This document shows, piece by piece, positions 7,097-15,344 of a DNA stretch of 19,896 nt. The translations under genes were made by a program, and so were the position numbers. Location of the stretch: the NCBI GenBank assembly GCA_003250235.1, contig QKGY01000107.1, forward strand, positions 1 through 19,896. The letters run 5' to 3'. This stretch comes from Desulfuromonadaceae bacterium. Lineage in GTDB: Bacteria > Desulfobacterota > Desulfuromonadia > Desulfuromonadales > SZUA-540. How positions within the stretch are numbered: position 1 is the stretch's first letter; every line of letters begins with the position of its first letter. The notes under the pieces are model-generated. The model worked only from the letters and a program-made list of their open reading frames with translations, was not told the DNA's origin and did no database searches.

Positions 7097-7891
7097 TCAG
7101 TCTTTGCCCTGTTGCCCGGCCAGGCGTTCCTGCCGCTGCAACGTCCATAAGCCCGCATACTTGTTGAATGCCACCTGACTGTACATGACGGCCATTAAAA
7201 AACCGACGGAGCCATCCAGAAAACCACCGCGCAGGAAATAGACCTGAATAAAAACCAGAATGCCCCGTGCCGTGGCCCCAAGCAATCCTCCCCCCTTTTT
7301 TCCGGACTTGAACCGCTGATTCGCCCCAAGCCAGGCATAATGGGCGTTCTTATAGAGGGTCTCGCCGAAATGGCGATGTGTGAAATGGAGGAGACGCCCT
7401 TTCATTCTTCCTACCGGTCCCGGGGGCAGCAAAACGGTCTCGTGGACCTGTGCATCGGTAAAACGGGAACCTTCCCGTTTGAACAAGCGCAGAGGCGCAC
7501 GGGCGCTTCGTCCATAATCAAGTCGCTTGCCAAAGATCGTCACCGCCCAGGGGAGGCAGAAGGCAACTTCCTTAGGATCGCTGTCGAGCATGGCCGCGAT
7601 TTCATCTTGCAATTCGGGAGAAAGCACCTCATCGGCATCGATCGCCAGAACCCAGTCCCCCGTAGCCTTCTCAAGCGCTCTCTGCTTCTGAGGACCATAT
7701 CCGGGCCAGTCCGTGACAAAAACCTGATCGGTATAACGCCGGGCAACCTCGACCGTAGCATCGGTGCTACCACTGTCGAGCACCACGATCTCATCGGCCA
7801 GTTCCCTGACCGAATCGAGGCATGCGTCGAGACGATCCGCCTCGTTTTTGGTGATGACGGTGACAGAGAAGGAATGACGACGTTTTGCCAT
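7097..7891 (-). CDS. WaaE/KdtX-like GT2 LPS core glycosyltransferase
   Basis: A 264-residue GT2 enzyme closely resembling the WaaE/KdtX group, which adds a beta-1,4-glucose to inner-core heptose in enterobacteria. SVTVITKNEADRLDACLDSV (9-28), IVVLDSGSTDATVEVA (35-50) and GPQKQRALEKATGDWVLAID lead to the metal-binding DAD at 85-87 with EVLSPEL behind it, all typical of this group. LRLFKR and AQVHETVLL give the conserved acceptor-side histidine region. The C-terminus has a hydrophobic stretch (FLDGSVGFLMAVMYSQVAF) that probably associates with the membrane. AAGGA six bases before the ATG is a good ribosome binding site in the 24-base gap after the ligase-like gene. The exact sugar is inferred from family only. 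Confidence 0.88.
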   Translation of the reverse strand: MAKRRHSFSVTVITKNEADRLDACLDSVRELADEIVVLDSGSTDATVEVARRYTDQVFVTDWPGYGPQKQRALEKATGDWVLAIDADEVLSPELQDEIAAMLDSDPKEVAFCLPWAVTIFGKRLDYGRSARAPLRLFKREGSRFTDAQVHETVLLPPGPVGRMKGRLLHFTHRHFGETLYKNAHYAWLGANQRFKSGKKGGGLLGATARGILVFIQVYFLRGGFLDGSVGFLMAVMYSQVAFNKYAGLWTLQRQERLAGQQGKD

Positions 7892-7915
7892 AGCATTTCC
7901 TTAGAAGAATTTTTT

Positions 7916-9190
7916 TTACTGCCTGTCCGGTTTTGCGTCAGGAAATGTTGAGGATGCAAACACCAGAAGGCAGACCACATAGGAAGAGACAAGGGGCATA
8001 CGTGCCGTCCAGGTCTCGCTCAGGCCGAACACGGCAAAACATAGCACAGATCCGAGACCCGCCAAAGATAAGAAGGTGATCGGATTGGCGGTCTTCTCAT
8101 CTGTCTTTATTGCCGCAAAAAAATACATGACCGGAGCGATAACAAGAGCCCAGAGCATGGCACAAGTCCCGAAGATTCCTGTGGTTGCAAGATATTCAAA
8201 ATAGATGCTGTGCGCATGCGGCCAGGCAATTTCAAGACCGGTCTTCCCCGCAGCCATTTTTGCCCGAACATCCTGCTGAAAATCACCCAGCCCCGAACCG
8301 AAAACGGGGTTCTCCCGCCAGAATCCAATGGCAAGCCGCCACAAAGCAAGACGGGATCCGACCGAGGTATTTACATCTCCCCCCCTGCTGAAATCCGCGA
8401 CCTCTGTAAAAGCCTGTTCAACACGATCCCTGATCGGATTGTATGTGGCAGTGATAACACCTCCCCCGATCAAAGAGACGAGAAGGACAGCGACAACAGG
8501 CCATCTTCCGAGACGCCGGCGTTCTAGCCAAAGATAAAGTACCAGGAGCGGCGCCAAGGCTATCCATCCGCCACGAGAGCCCGTTAAACCGGATGCGACC
8601 AAGGCGGCCAGAAGACTTAAGACTGTCAGAGGTCCGACGCTGCGCCGAGGGTACCCGGAAAGCAAGGCCGCACCTAGAACAGAGACAACAACGATGGCCA
8701 GATCCCCCAAAACAATTGGATGATAAACCCCGGCGCTTCTCTCCATCCCTTTGCCCAGGATATCGTATAACGATACACTCAGCATCAAAGGACCGGCCAC
8801 CAGACAGCCATAGTAAAAGGGGCGAGCCAGATCTGCTTTCATACGTCTAATTGCCAAAAACATCGGGATCAGAGCAATCAAGCGGTAGAGTTTCTCCATG
8901 CGGCTGAGGCCGTTAGACAGGTCTTGAGCATTCACCAGACTCAAGACCGATGCGCAAGCCAACAAGACCATTCCCATCAGCATCCGCTTTTCCCAGATTG
9001 AGAGAGACTTCCATCCTCGAAAGCCGCCTATCAGTCCAATCAGAGTAAGCATGGCAAACAAAATCGAGCCGGCGTAGGAAACCGTAGCCACCAATGCAGG
9101 GAACAGAAAAACAGACAGAACGGCCAAAGGCCGCAATCTTTTCAGAATAGCTGATTCAGGCGCCATAGAAATTTCCCGGGATAGCGTCAT
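7916..9190 (-). CDS. waaL: O-antigen ligase family membrane protein (WaaL-like)
   Basis: A 424-residue inner-membrane protein with about ten to twelve hydrophobic segments and the Wzy_C/O-antigen ligase domain. LTGSRGGWIALAPLL (202-216) and GSRLALWRLAIGFWRENP (278-295) hold the arginines bordering the large periplasmic loop. WPHAHSIYFEYLATTGIFG (323-341) holds the conserved histidines. Ligases move undecaprenyl-linked glycan onto lipid A-core in the periplasm. Position directly after lpxK and before the WaaE-like core transferase favours a ligase, but Wzy polymerases share this domain and cannot be excluded; no Wzx flippase is seen here. The ATG at 9190 has a poor Shine-Dalgarno sequence; ATG at 9166 (MAPESAIL), preceded by GGGA six bases away, is a credible shorter start. 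Confidence 0.85.
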   Translation of the reverse strand: MTLSREISMAPESAILKRLRPLAVLSVFLFPALVATVSYAGSILFAMLTLIGLIGGFRGWKSLSIWEKRMLMGMVLLACASVLSLVNAQDLSNGLSRMEKLYRLIALIPMFLAIRRMKADLARPFYYGCLVAGPLMLSVSLYDILGKGMERSAGVYHPIVLGDLAIVVVSVLGAALLSGYPRRSVGPLTVLSLLAALVASGLTGSRGGWIALAPLLVLYLWLERRRLGRWPVVAVLLVSLIGGGVITATYNPIRDRVEQAFTEVADFSRGGDVNTSVGSRLALWRLAIGFWRENPVFGSGLGDFQQDVRAKMAAGKTGLEIAWPHAHSIYFEYLATTGIFGTCAMLWALVIAPVMYFFAAIKTDEKTANPITFLSLAGLGSVLCFAVFGLSETWTARMPLVSSYVVCLLVFASSTFPDAKPDRQ

Positions 9191-9208
9191 CGTTCAACTG
9201 CAATCCGA

Positions 9209-9376
9209 TCAGAACCCTTTCGCTTCGTCAATCAGCATCACCGGAATCTCGTCCCTCACCGGATAAGCCAGCCGGCAAGCCTCGCAGAGCAACCGGTTCC
9301 CTTCTTCCTCATAGCGAAGCTCCCCTTTGCACTGGGGGCAGGCCAGGATATCGAGCAGTTCCTTCTTAAGTGTCAT
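9209..9376 (-). other. Trm112-like segment with its own ribosome binding site and ATG
   Basis: The last 55 codons of the lpxK frame form a full Trm112-family unit beginning MTLKKELLDILACPQC, with four zinc-ligand cysteines (13, 16, 31, 34 of this unit). GGAGA at 9381-9385 lies five bases before the in-frame ATG at 9376, an almost ideal spacing. So a free 55-residue protein could be made by internal initiation in addition to, or instead of, read-through from lpxK. Trm112 proteins activate SAM-dependent methyltransferases that modify tRNA or translation factors; the small bacterial versions are poorly characterised. Confidence 0.7.
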
Positions 9377-10444
9377 GGAATCTCCATCTATAAGGCGTTG
9401 AAGCTTAGCCAACAAAATGTCTTGCTGATCGATGTCCAGTCTCAGGGGGACCTGGTAACAAGGAACCGGAAATCGGGAGGGGTCGAGTTTGACACCATCC
9501 TTTTCCGTTGTTACCAGATAATCGGCATCTCCTGCGGCATCGATCAGAGGTTTCAGGCCCTCCCCGTCATAGTCCATGTGGTCCGGGAATTCCAGTGTCT
9601 TGATCAGCTGAAGTCCCGCCTGGCGAAGTCCGGAAAAAAAGTTACCAGGATCGGCAATGCCGGCAAAGGCCACCCCTCGCTTTTCCAGCAAGGTATCGAG
9701 AGAGACTTTGCTTCCGTCAAGACTCAAGGCTGTATTTTCAAGGACATGTCTGCTGCAGATCACAGGGCCGGAAAAAGGGAGGTCCCCAGGACAACGCTCT
9801 TCACTCCGGGTGAATATCACCAGGTCAGCCCGGTTTAAAGAACGGGGAAATTCTCTCAGGATCCCAGCCGGAAGGACCCGGCCGTTTCCAAGAGGGCTCC
9901 GTGCATCAACGAGCACGATATCCAAATCCCGCTGAACAGCAAGGTGCTGAAAACCATCGTCCAGGATAACGATTTGCGCGCCATGCCGATCAACAGCAAC
10001 CCGAATCCCATCCGCCCTGCGAGGAGAAACGACCACAATGGCCTGCGGGTTTCTTTGCGCAAGCAGAAAGGGCTCGTCGCCACTGACTTCGGCAGCCATC
10101 TGAGGACCTTGCCCCGCACTGACAACTCCAAGCGGTGCTTTTAGCGTCCCGCCATATCCCCGGCTCACCACAGCCACTTTCAATCCGCAGGCGAGCAACC
10201 GCTTGACAAGATAATCAACAACCGGCGTTTTTCCCGTTCCACCGACAGCGAGATTGCCGACTGAGACCACAGGTACTGTCGCCCGATAAGAAGCCTTAAA
10301 GCCGGAGCGATACATCCAGGTCCGGCATCGGTTAACAAATCCGTAGATCAGGCCAAGAGGATAAAGCCCCCAAAGCAGAATCCGCTCAAACAGATCCTCG
10401 GGACCAGACAGCACCATCCTGCGGTAGCGACCCACCCAGATCAT
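9209..10444 (-). CDS. lpxK: LpxK lipid A 4'-kinase fused to a C-terminal Trm112-like domain
   Basis: A 411-residue protein. Residues 1 to about 356 are tetraacyldisaccharide 4'-kinase, the membrane-associated enzyme that phosphorylates lipid A disaccharide at O-4'. They show an N-terminal hydrophobic segment (ILLWGLYPLGLIYGF), the P-loop GNLAVGGTGKTP (63-74), SRGYGG, SGDEP (121-125), DDGFQH (162-167) and VTTEKDGVKL (311-320). Residues 357-411 form a complete Trm112/YcaR-like zinc domain with CPQC and CEAC cysteine pairs. No stop codon separates the parts. In E. coli the Trm112-like ycaR is a separate gene directly after lpxK, so this is a fusion of normally adjacent genes. The ATG overlaps the waaA stop as ATGA, which indicates translational coupling. 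The kinase call is certain; whether the fusion is expressed as one chain is open. Confidence 0.96.
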   Translation of the reverse strand: MIWVGRYRRMVLSGPEDLFERILLWGLYPLGLIYGFVNRCRTWMYRSGFKASYRATVPVVSVGNLAVGGTGKTPVVDYLVKRLLACGLKVAVVSRGYGGTLKAPLGVVSAGQGPQMAAEVSGDEPFLLAQRNPQAIVVVSPRRADGIRVAVDRHGAQIVILDDGFQHLAVQRDLDIVLVDARSPLGNGRVLPAGILREFPRSLNRADLVIFTRSEERCPGDLPFSGPVICSRHVLENTALSLDGSKVSLDTLLEKRGVAFAGIADPGNFFSGLRQAGLQLIKTLEFPDHMDYDGEGLKPLIDAAGDADYLVTTEKDGVKLDPSRFPVPCYQVPLRLDIDQQDILLAKLQRLIDGDSMTLKKELLDILACPQCKGELRYEEEGNRLLCEACRLAYPVRDEIPVMLIDEAKGF

Positions 10445-11739
10445 GACGGTTGGTCCAGGTACGAGTCGATCACGGCCATGGTTCTCGAGGTCGCCCCTGC
10501 ATTCTGAGTCAGCAGATGATAGCCATTAGATCCCATCGTCTGCCTCAGCTCCGGATTTGAAATCAGATCCCGAACCTTGCGAACCAGATCATTGAGATCG
10601 TCCACCTGCATCCCTCCCTGCGCCTCCAGAAGCAACCGTGCGACTTCTTTTGCATTCTGCATATGAGGGCCAAAAAGAACCGGCTTCTTGAGCTGGGCAG
10701 GCTCGAGGATGTTGTGTCCACCGATGGCGACGAGACTGCCGCCGACGAAAACCAGGTCGGCCGTTGCGTAGAGGTTGAGCATCTCCCCCATGGTGTCAAC
10801 GAGAAGAATCTCTCCGGGGGTCAAGGCCGCCCCCGTGTTTCCAAGGGCGCTGCGAAGCACGTAGGTGACTCCCATATGCTTGAGCATGTCGGCAATCGCG
10901 CGGCATCGATCGATATGCCGCGGTACAAGAACCAGGACCACCGGCTCCCCTTCCGAGACCAGCTGCCGATAAGCAGTTACCAGCACTTCTTCTTCGCCGG
11001 GACGCGTACTTCCCGCCACCCAGATTCGATGGTCTCCGACCAGGTGATAACGCTCTTTAAGGGTTTCGATGGCGTTTTCATCAGGAATGTCCGTTTTCAT
11101 ATCGAACTTGAGATTGCCGGTAACCTGAATCAGCTCAAAAGGAGCGCCTAGGGTCGTGATTCGTCGGGCATCATCCTCGCTTTGCATGCAGAAAGCGGAA
11201 AAATGGCCCAGGACAGGTTGTATCAGAGGACGAATGGCGCGATAGCGCGGGAAAGATCGATCGGATATGCGTCCGTTGACAAGAACGACCGGCACCTTGG
11301 CCTGTTGGGCATGGCGAACAAAGTTGGGCCAGATTTCTGTCTCGACAATAAGAACCAGATCAATCGAAATGGTCTCAAAAACCCGGCGAACCACCCAGGA
11401 GAGATCGAAAGGGAAAAAAACGCAGAGATCCGCTTTGGCCATGTCGCGGGCGATGGCCTGCCCCGTAAAGGTCATGCTTGACAGGACGATAGCCGCAGCA
11501 GGATAGGTTGCCTTCAGAGAACGCACCAGAGGCATGGCCGCACGCACCTCCCCTACGGAGACGGCATGCACCCAGATAACCTGCTTTCCCTTCAGAGCCG
11601 CCAAGCGCTGCGGGGAATACAGTCCAAGACGCTCCCTAAGCCCTTGCCATACATTTCCGTAACGCGCCCCTTTGATGATTCCATAGGGAATCAGAAAAAG
11701 GCTCGCTAAAAACAAGATAATGTCATACAGCAGATACAC
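10441..11739 (-). CDS. waaA: WaaA (KdtA) 3-deoxy-D-manno-octulosonate transferase
   Basis: A GT30 enzyme that transfers Kdo from CMP-Kdo to the lipid A precursor at the inner-membrane face. I place the start at GTG 11739 (432 residues, usual length). GGAG lies seven bases upstream, and the protein then starts YLLYDIILFLASLFLIPYG, the N-terminal membrane anchor typical of the family. The frame extends to an ATG at 11775, but that would overlap the acyltransferase gene by 53 bases; a TTG at 11742 is also possible. HAVSVGEVRAAMPL carries the catalytic-base glutamate (about E64), VETEIWPNFVRHA (about 132-144) and NGRISDRS follow, and VFVGGSLVAIGGHNILEPA is the donor-binding glycine loop. Whether one or two Kdo residues are added cannot be told. 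It ends in the ATGA overlap with lpxK. Confidence 0.96.
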   Translation of the reverse strand: MYLLYDIILFLASLFLIPYGIIKGARYGNVWQGLRERLGLYSPQRLAALKGKQVIWVHAVSVGEVRAAMPLVRSLKATYPAAAIVLSSMTFTGQAIARDMAKADLCVFFPFDLSWVVRRVFETISIDLVLIVETEIWPNFVRHAQQAKVPVVLVNGRISDRSFPRYRAIRPLIQPVLGHFSAFCMQSEDDARRITTLGAPFELIQVTGNLKFDMKTDIPDENAIETLKERYHLVGDHRIWVAGSTRPGEEEVLVTAYRQLVSEGEPVVLVLVPRHIDRCRAIADMLKHMGVTYVLRSALGNTGAALTPGEILLVDTMGEMLNLYATADLVFVGGSLVAIGGHNILEPAQLKKPVLFGPHMQNAKEVARLLLEAQGGMQVDDLNDLVRKVRDLISNPELRQTMGSNGYHLLTQNAGATSRTMAVIDSYLDQPS

Positions 11740-12394
11740 CAAGACTCTCCAGTCGATTTCGGGCCTGCTGATCATTTTCTTCCATAGCTAACTGCAGTCT
11801 TTCCAAAAACGATTCCGTCGATTCCTCTTTGCCGTAGTAGAGGGGAGCCCCAAAGGCATACACGCCCCGCCCAAAGGGATAAGGCAAAAGGAAGCGGTCC
11901 CAGGAGGCAAAACGATGCCCCCGGCTGGCGACAAACGCCATGGGAATTACAGGTCGGCCACTGAGACGAGCCAGCTGCACAACCCCCTCTTTGACCTGGT
12001 GCCGCGGGCCCTTGGGTCCGTCAGGAGTGATGACCAGGTCGACAGGTTCTTTGCCCAGGTTGACCAGATGCCTGAAAGCACTCCGTCCACCCCGGGAGGA
12101 CGAACCGCGCACCGCATCCTGACCGAAATACCGCATGGTCCGCGCAATCAGCTCCCCGTCTTTGGAAGCGCTGATAAGAATCTTCGAACCGGGACCATGA
12201 TATCCGGCAGCCATCAACAGCAACTGATCATGCCAAAATGCCAGGATCACATGATCTCCTTGACTCCAGAACGATCGGGGATGCTCTTCACCGAGGGTTT
12301 CCACCCGAAGGCTGAAATACAGCAAACGGATTATCCCGGCAGCCAGGAACGGGGCCAGAACGAGAATTATTTTATCCATGAACCGCTTGATCAT
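11723..12394 (-). CDS. DUF374 lysophospholipid acyltransferase-like protein (LpxJ-related)
   Basis: A 223-residue protein with an N-terminal hydrophobic anchor (KIILVLAPFLAAGIIRLLYF) and a DUF374 acyltransferase domain: AFWHDQLLLM (52-61, the HD pair in place of the usual HX4D block), ISASKDGELIARTM (74-87), VRGSSSRGG (95-103) and VITPDGPKGPRHQVKEG (121-137). DUF374 includes LpxJ, shown in Epsilonproteobacteria to add a secondary acyl chain to lipid A. Its place between msbA and waaA, and the absence of any LpxL/LpxM-type gene here, make a lipid A secondary acyltransferase the best inference. The start lies two bases after the msbA stop. Its last codons contain the ribosome binding site for waaA. 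The role is inferred and not proven. Confidence 0.88.
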   Translation of the reverse strand: MIKRFMDKIILVLAPFLAAGIIRLLYFSLRVETLGEEHPRSFWSQGDHVILAFWHDQLLLMAAGYHGPGSKILISASKDGELIARTMRYFGQDAVRGSSSRGGRSAFRHLVNLGKEPVDLVITPDGPKGPRHQVKEGVVQLARLSGRPVIPMAFVASRGHRFASWDRFLLPYPFGRGVYAFGAPLYYGKEESTESFLERLQLAMEENDQQARNRLESLGVSAV

Positions 12395-12396
12395 GA

Positions 12397-14130
12397 TCAG
12401 GCTCGAAACTGAATATCGTAAAGCTTTTTGTACAAGCCGCCTTTATCCAGGAGTTCCTGGTGCTTTCCGGCTTCGACAACACGCCCCTGATCGAGGACCA
12501 CAATCTTGTCGGCATGCATGATGGTCGAGAGGCGGTGCGCAATCACAAAGGTCGTTCGATTCTCCATCAGGTTGGCTAGGGCTTTCTGCACCATCGCCTC
12601 GCTTTCGGTATCCAGAGCGCTGGTGGCCTCATCGAGAATCAGGATTGGCGCGTCACGAAGAATGGCCCGGGCAATACAAATCCGCTGGCGCTGCCCGCCG
12701 GAAAGTCTTAACCCGCGGTCGCCGATTTCGGTCTCGTACCCTGAGGGGAGGAGCGAAATGAACGGATCGGCAAAGGCTTGTCGCGCGGCTTCCACGACTT
12801 CCTCGTCCGATGCGCCGGGGCGCCCGTAACGGATATTGTTGGCGATTGTATCGTTAAACAGAAAGGTCTCCTGATCCACCATGGCCAGACTGGCTTTCAG
12901 ACTCGACAAGGTCACCTGACGGATATTCTGGCCATCGATAAGGATCGAACCGGACTGCGGATCATAGAAACGGTTGACCAGGGCGACAATGGTCGACTTT
13001 CCGGCGCCGCTGGGTCCGACAAGGGCAACGACTTCCCCGGGAAGGGCTTCCAGACTGACATCCTGAAGAACCGGTTCTTCTCCATAGGAGAACACCACAT
13101 GATCAAAGGAGACCTTGCCGTGATCAACCAACAGAGGTTCTGCCCCCGGCTCATCGGCGATGTCACGCGGTTGTCCCAGAAGCTCAAACACCCTCTCGGC
13201 CGCGCCTATGGCCTGCTGAATTCGATTGTACATTTTGGAAAGCCGTTTGGCCGGGGTGTACATGAACATGATGGCGCCGATGACGGAGAAGAGCTCCCCT
13301 TGCGTCATCCCCCCGGAAATGACGCGATGCAGTCCGTACCAGAGCACGGCCGCAACGCCGAAAGAGGACATGATTTCCATCACCGGTGACGACGCCGCAT
13401 CGTACTTGATCACCTTGCGAAGAAAACGGTAATAAAATCGGTTTTCGTCTTTGAACCGGTCAACCTCTCTCTCTTCGGTGCCGAATGCCTTGATCACTTT
13501 GACCCCGGAAAAGGTCTGCTCCAGAACCTTGGTCAACTGCCCCATGGCTCCCTGACCGCTTCGGGTATAACGTTTAATGCGTTTTCCGATGGACGAGGCG
13601 GGCCAGGCCGCCAGGGGGAGCACGACAAATGCCATGGCCGTCAGCTTCCAGTCCCCGTAGAACGCGACTCCCGTCAGCGCAATCAAGGTGATCCCCTCGC
13701 GCAGAATTCCGACAAGCACTTCTGCCACCGAGGCCTGAATCACGTTGACATCGTTGAGAATACGCGACATCAGAGGCCCAGAAGAGATCTTGGAGAAATA
13801 CCGCATGCCGAGGTTAATGGAATGCGCAAAGAGGTCGTTGCGGATATCCTGCATGACCAGTTGGCCAGCCGTCTTGATGTAATACTCCTGAATAAACCGC
13901 GATACCCCTTTGATTGTAGCGAGCCCCAAAACAAAAATCGGGACGAGTTTCACCAGAGAGACATCGCCGGCCACCACCAGGCGATCGATAAACGGCTGAA
14001 TCAACTTGGCAGCCGCAGCGTCAGAACCCGCGACACCCAGCGAAGCGATCACCGAAACGATGATTCTCCCCCGGCAGGAACGCGTATAGGTGAGAAGCCG
14101 TTTGTATATTTGCGTGCCCTTATTGGTCAC
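12397..14130 (-). CDS. msbA: MsbA lipid A flippase (ABC transporter with fused permease and ATPase)
   Basis: A half-size ABC exporter that flips core-lipid A from the inner to the periplasmic leaflet. The start is GTG at 14130 (577 residues), because AGGAAGG lies four bases upstream inside the end of lpxB and the first residues TNKGTQIYKRLLTYTR suit the family; the in-frame ATG at 14166 would add twelve unlikely residues. The N-terminal half has six hydrophobic segments and a typical coupling region (QTFSGVKVIKAFGTEERE). The ATPase half has Walker A GPSGAGKS (372-379), signature LSGGQRQR (476-483), Walker B ILILDEATSALD (from 496) and the H-loop VIAHRLST. It overlaps lpxB by 11 bases. Placement among lipid A genes supports MsbA over a generic exporter. 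Confidence 0.95.
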   Translation of the reverse strand: MTNKGTQIYKRLLTYTRSCRGRIIVSVIASLGVAGSDAAAAKLIQPFIDRLVVAGDVSLVKLVPIFVLGLATIKGVSRFIQEYYIKTAGQLVMQDIRNDLFAHSINLGMRYFSKISSGPLMSRILNDVNVIQASVAEVLVGILREGITLIALTGVAFYGDWKLTAMAFVVLPLAAWPASSIGKRIKRYTRSGQGAMGQLTKVLEQTFSGVKVIKAFGTEEREVDRFKDENRFYYRFLRKVIKYDAASSPVMEIMSSFGVAAVLWYGLHRVISGGMTQGELFSVIGAIMFMYTPAKRLSKMYNRIQQAIGAAERVFELLGQPRDIADEPGAEPLLVDHGKVSFDHVVFSYGEEPVLQDVSLEALPGEVVALVGPSGAGKSTIVALVNRFYDPQSGSILIDGQNIRQVTLSSLKASLAMVDQETFLFNDTIANNIRYGRPGASDEEVVEAARQAFADPFISLLPSGYETEIGDRGLRLSGGQRQRICIARAILRDAPILILDEATSALDTESEAMVQKALANLMENRTTFVIAHRLSTIMHADKIVVLDQGRVVEAGKHQELLDKGGLYKKLYDIQFRA

Positions 14131-15316
14131 AAAGCCTTCCTGGGGACGAAGATACGCCCATTCCACGGCTCATAGCCGAGGCCATCTGCGCAACACGCGC
14201 CGAGCAGCCCGGAGAACCGATCTTTTTTTTGACCAGGGAAAGACCCTGGCGGATTGTATCCCGATACTCTGGGCAGTCGAGAATCCTAAGAATCTCGTTT
14301 CCGATCTTGTCAGCCGTGGCCTCATCCTGGAGAAACTCTTTGACGACAGCTTGTTCCGCAACGATATTGACCAGGCTGACATGGGCGATCTTCACGAGAC
14401 GCTTGGCCACCGCAAAACTCAGGGGAGCCATCTTGTAGACGACGGCCATGGGCGTATCCGCAAGGGCAGTCTGCAACGTCACCGTCCCGGAAACACAGAT
14501 CACGGCGTCACAGGCATGCGCCACGTCATAGATATTCTCATCCGTCAGGATGACGGGGAGGGACTCTTCGGCAAGCAACGCCTGGAACATCTCCCGATCC
14601 AGAGAAGGTGCGACGGGAAGAAGAAATCGAACCGCTGGTTTCTCGCGCAGAATCCATTTCGCACTTTGAACCAGGGTCGAGAAGTTGTAGCGGATCTCAT
14701 TGCGCCGACTGCCGGGAAACAACCCGACCACAGGAGCAGTAGTCTCCTCAATCCCATGCTGGCGGAGAACCTCACCGCGGTCCCTGAGATGCTGCACCTC
14801 GTCCATCAGGGGGTTGCCGACATATTCCACATCAACATCCAGCCCCTGAAAATATTTCTCCTCAAAGGGAAATATCAAGGCCAACTTGTCGACGACCGAG
14901 GCAATTCTTTTCACACGCCCCTGACGCCAGGCCCACACCTTGGGACTGATGTAATAAAGGACTGGAACCCCTGCCTTTTTGGCATAAGCCGCCAGCCTCA
15001 GGTTAAACCCAGGGTAATCGATCAGAATGAGAACATCCGGACGGTCTTTTCCTTCGAGAACAGCGCGCAGCTCTTTCATTGCCCGGGAAATAACCCGGAT
15101 ATTGGCCAGGACTTCCACCAGCCCCATAACGGCAAGTTTTTCGCTGGGGATCAGAATATCGCACCCGGCCTCCGCCATGCGCTTTCCGCCCACGCCAAAA
15201 AAAGACAGTCCGGGGTCCACCAGAGCAGCCGCCCTGATCAGGTTGGCGCCATGCAGATCCCCGGAAGCCTCTCCGGTCACAATAAGGGCCCTTCTCTTGG
15301 GGTTCTCGCCAGTCAA
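14120..15316 (-). CDS. lpxB: LpxB lipid-A-disaccharide synthase
   Basis: A GT19 enzyme that condenses UDP-2,3-diacylglucosamine with lipid X to make the lipid A disaccharide. I choose TTG at 15316 (398 residues): GGAG lies five bases before it, and MTGENPKRRALIVTGEASGD gives the family start with GEASGDLHGA at 15-24. The open frame runs to 15427, but that would cover the last 83 bases of lpxA with sequence foreign to LpxB; GTG at 15322 is a second option. Further motifs are FFGVGGKRM, ILIDYPGFNLRLA, YYISPKVWAWRQGRVKRI, EYVGNPLMDE and GLFPGSRRNEI. The start lies 28 bases after lpxA. Its other substrate, lipid X, needs an LpxH/LpxI/LpxG hydrolase, and none is encoded in this window. Confidence 0.96.
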   Translation of the reverse strand: MTGENPKRRALIVTGEASGDLHGANLIRAAALVDPGLSFFGVGGKRMAEAGCDILIPSEKLAVMGLVEVLANIRVISRAMKELRAVLEGKDRPDVLILIDYPGFNLRLAAYAKKAGVPVLYYISPKVWAWRQGRVKRIASVVDKLALIFPFEEKYFQGLDVDVEYVGNPLMDEVQHLRDRGEVLRQHGIEETTAPVVGLFPGSRRNEIRYNFSTLVQSAKWILREKPAVRFLLPVAPSLDREMFQALLAEESLPVILTDENIYDVAHACDAVICVSGTVTLQTALADTPMAVVYKMAPLSFAVAKRLVKIAHVSLVNIVAEQAVVKEFLQDEATADKIGNEILRILDCPEYRDTIRQGLSLVKKKIGSPGCSARVAQMASAMSRGMGVSSSPGRLCDQ

Positions 15317-15344
15317 AATCACTCCAGAGGTTGGCCTGTGCTGC

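Noticed and set aside
7084..7158. 25-residue N-terminal extension of the GT4 gene
   Set aside because: It would overlap the WaaE-like coding region and lacks GT4 character; ATG 7083 starts precisely at the first Rossmann strand.
7900..7918. T-run at 7910-7917 considered as a terminator
   Set aside because: It reads as an A-run on the transcribed (minus-sense) mRNA and has no GC-rich stem beside it; it lies at the ligase-like gene stop before a good ribosome binding site.
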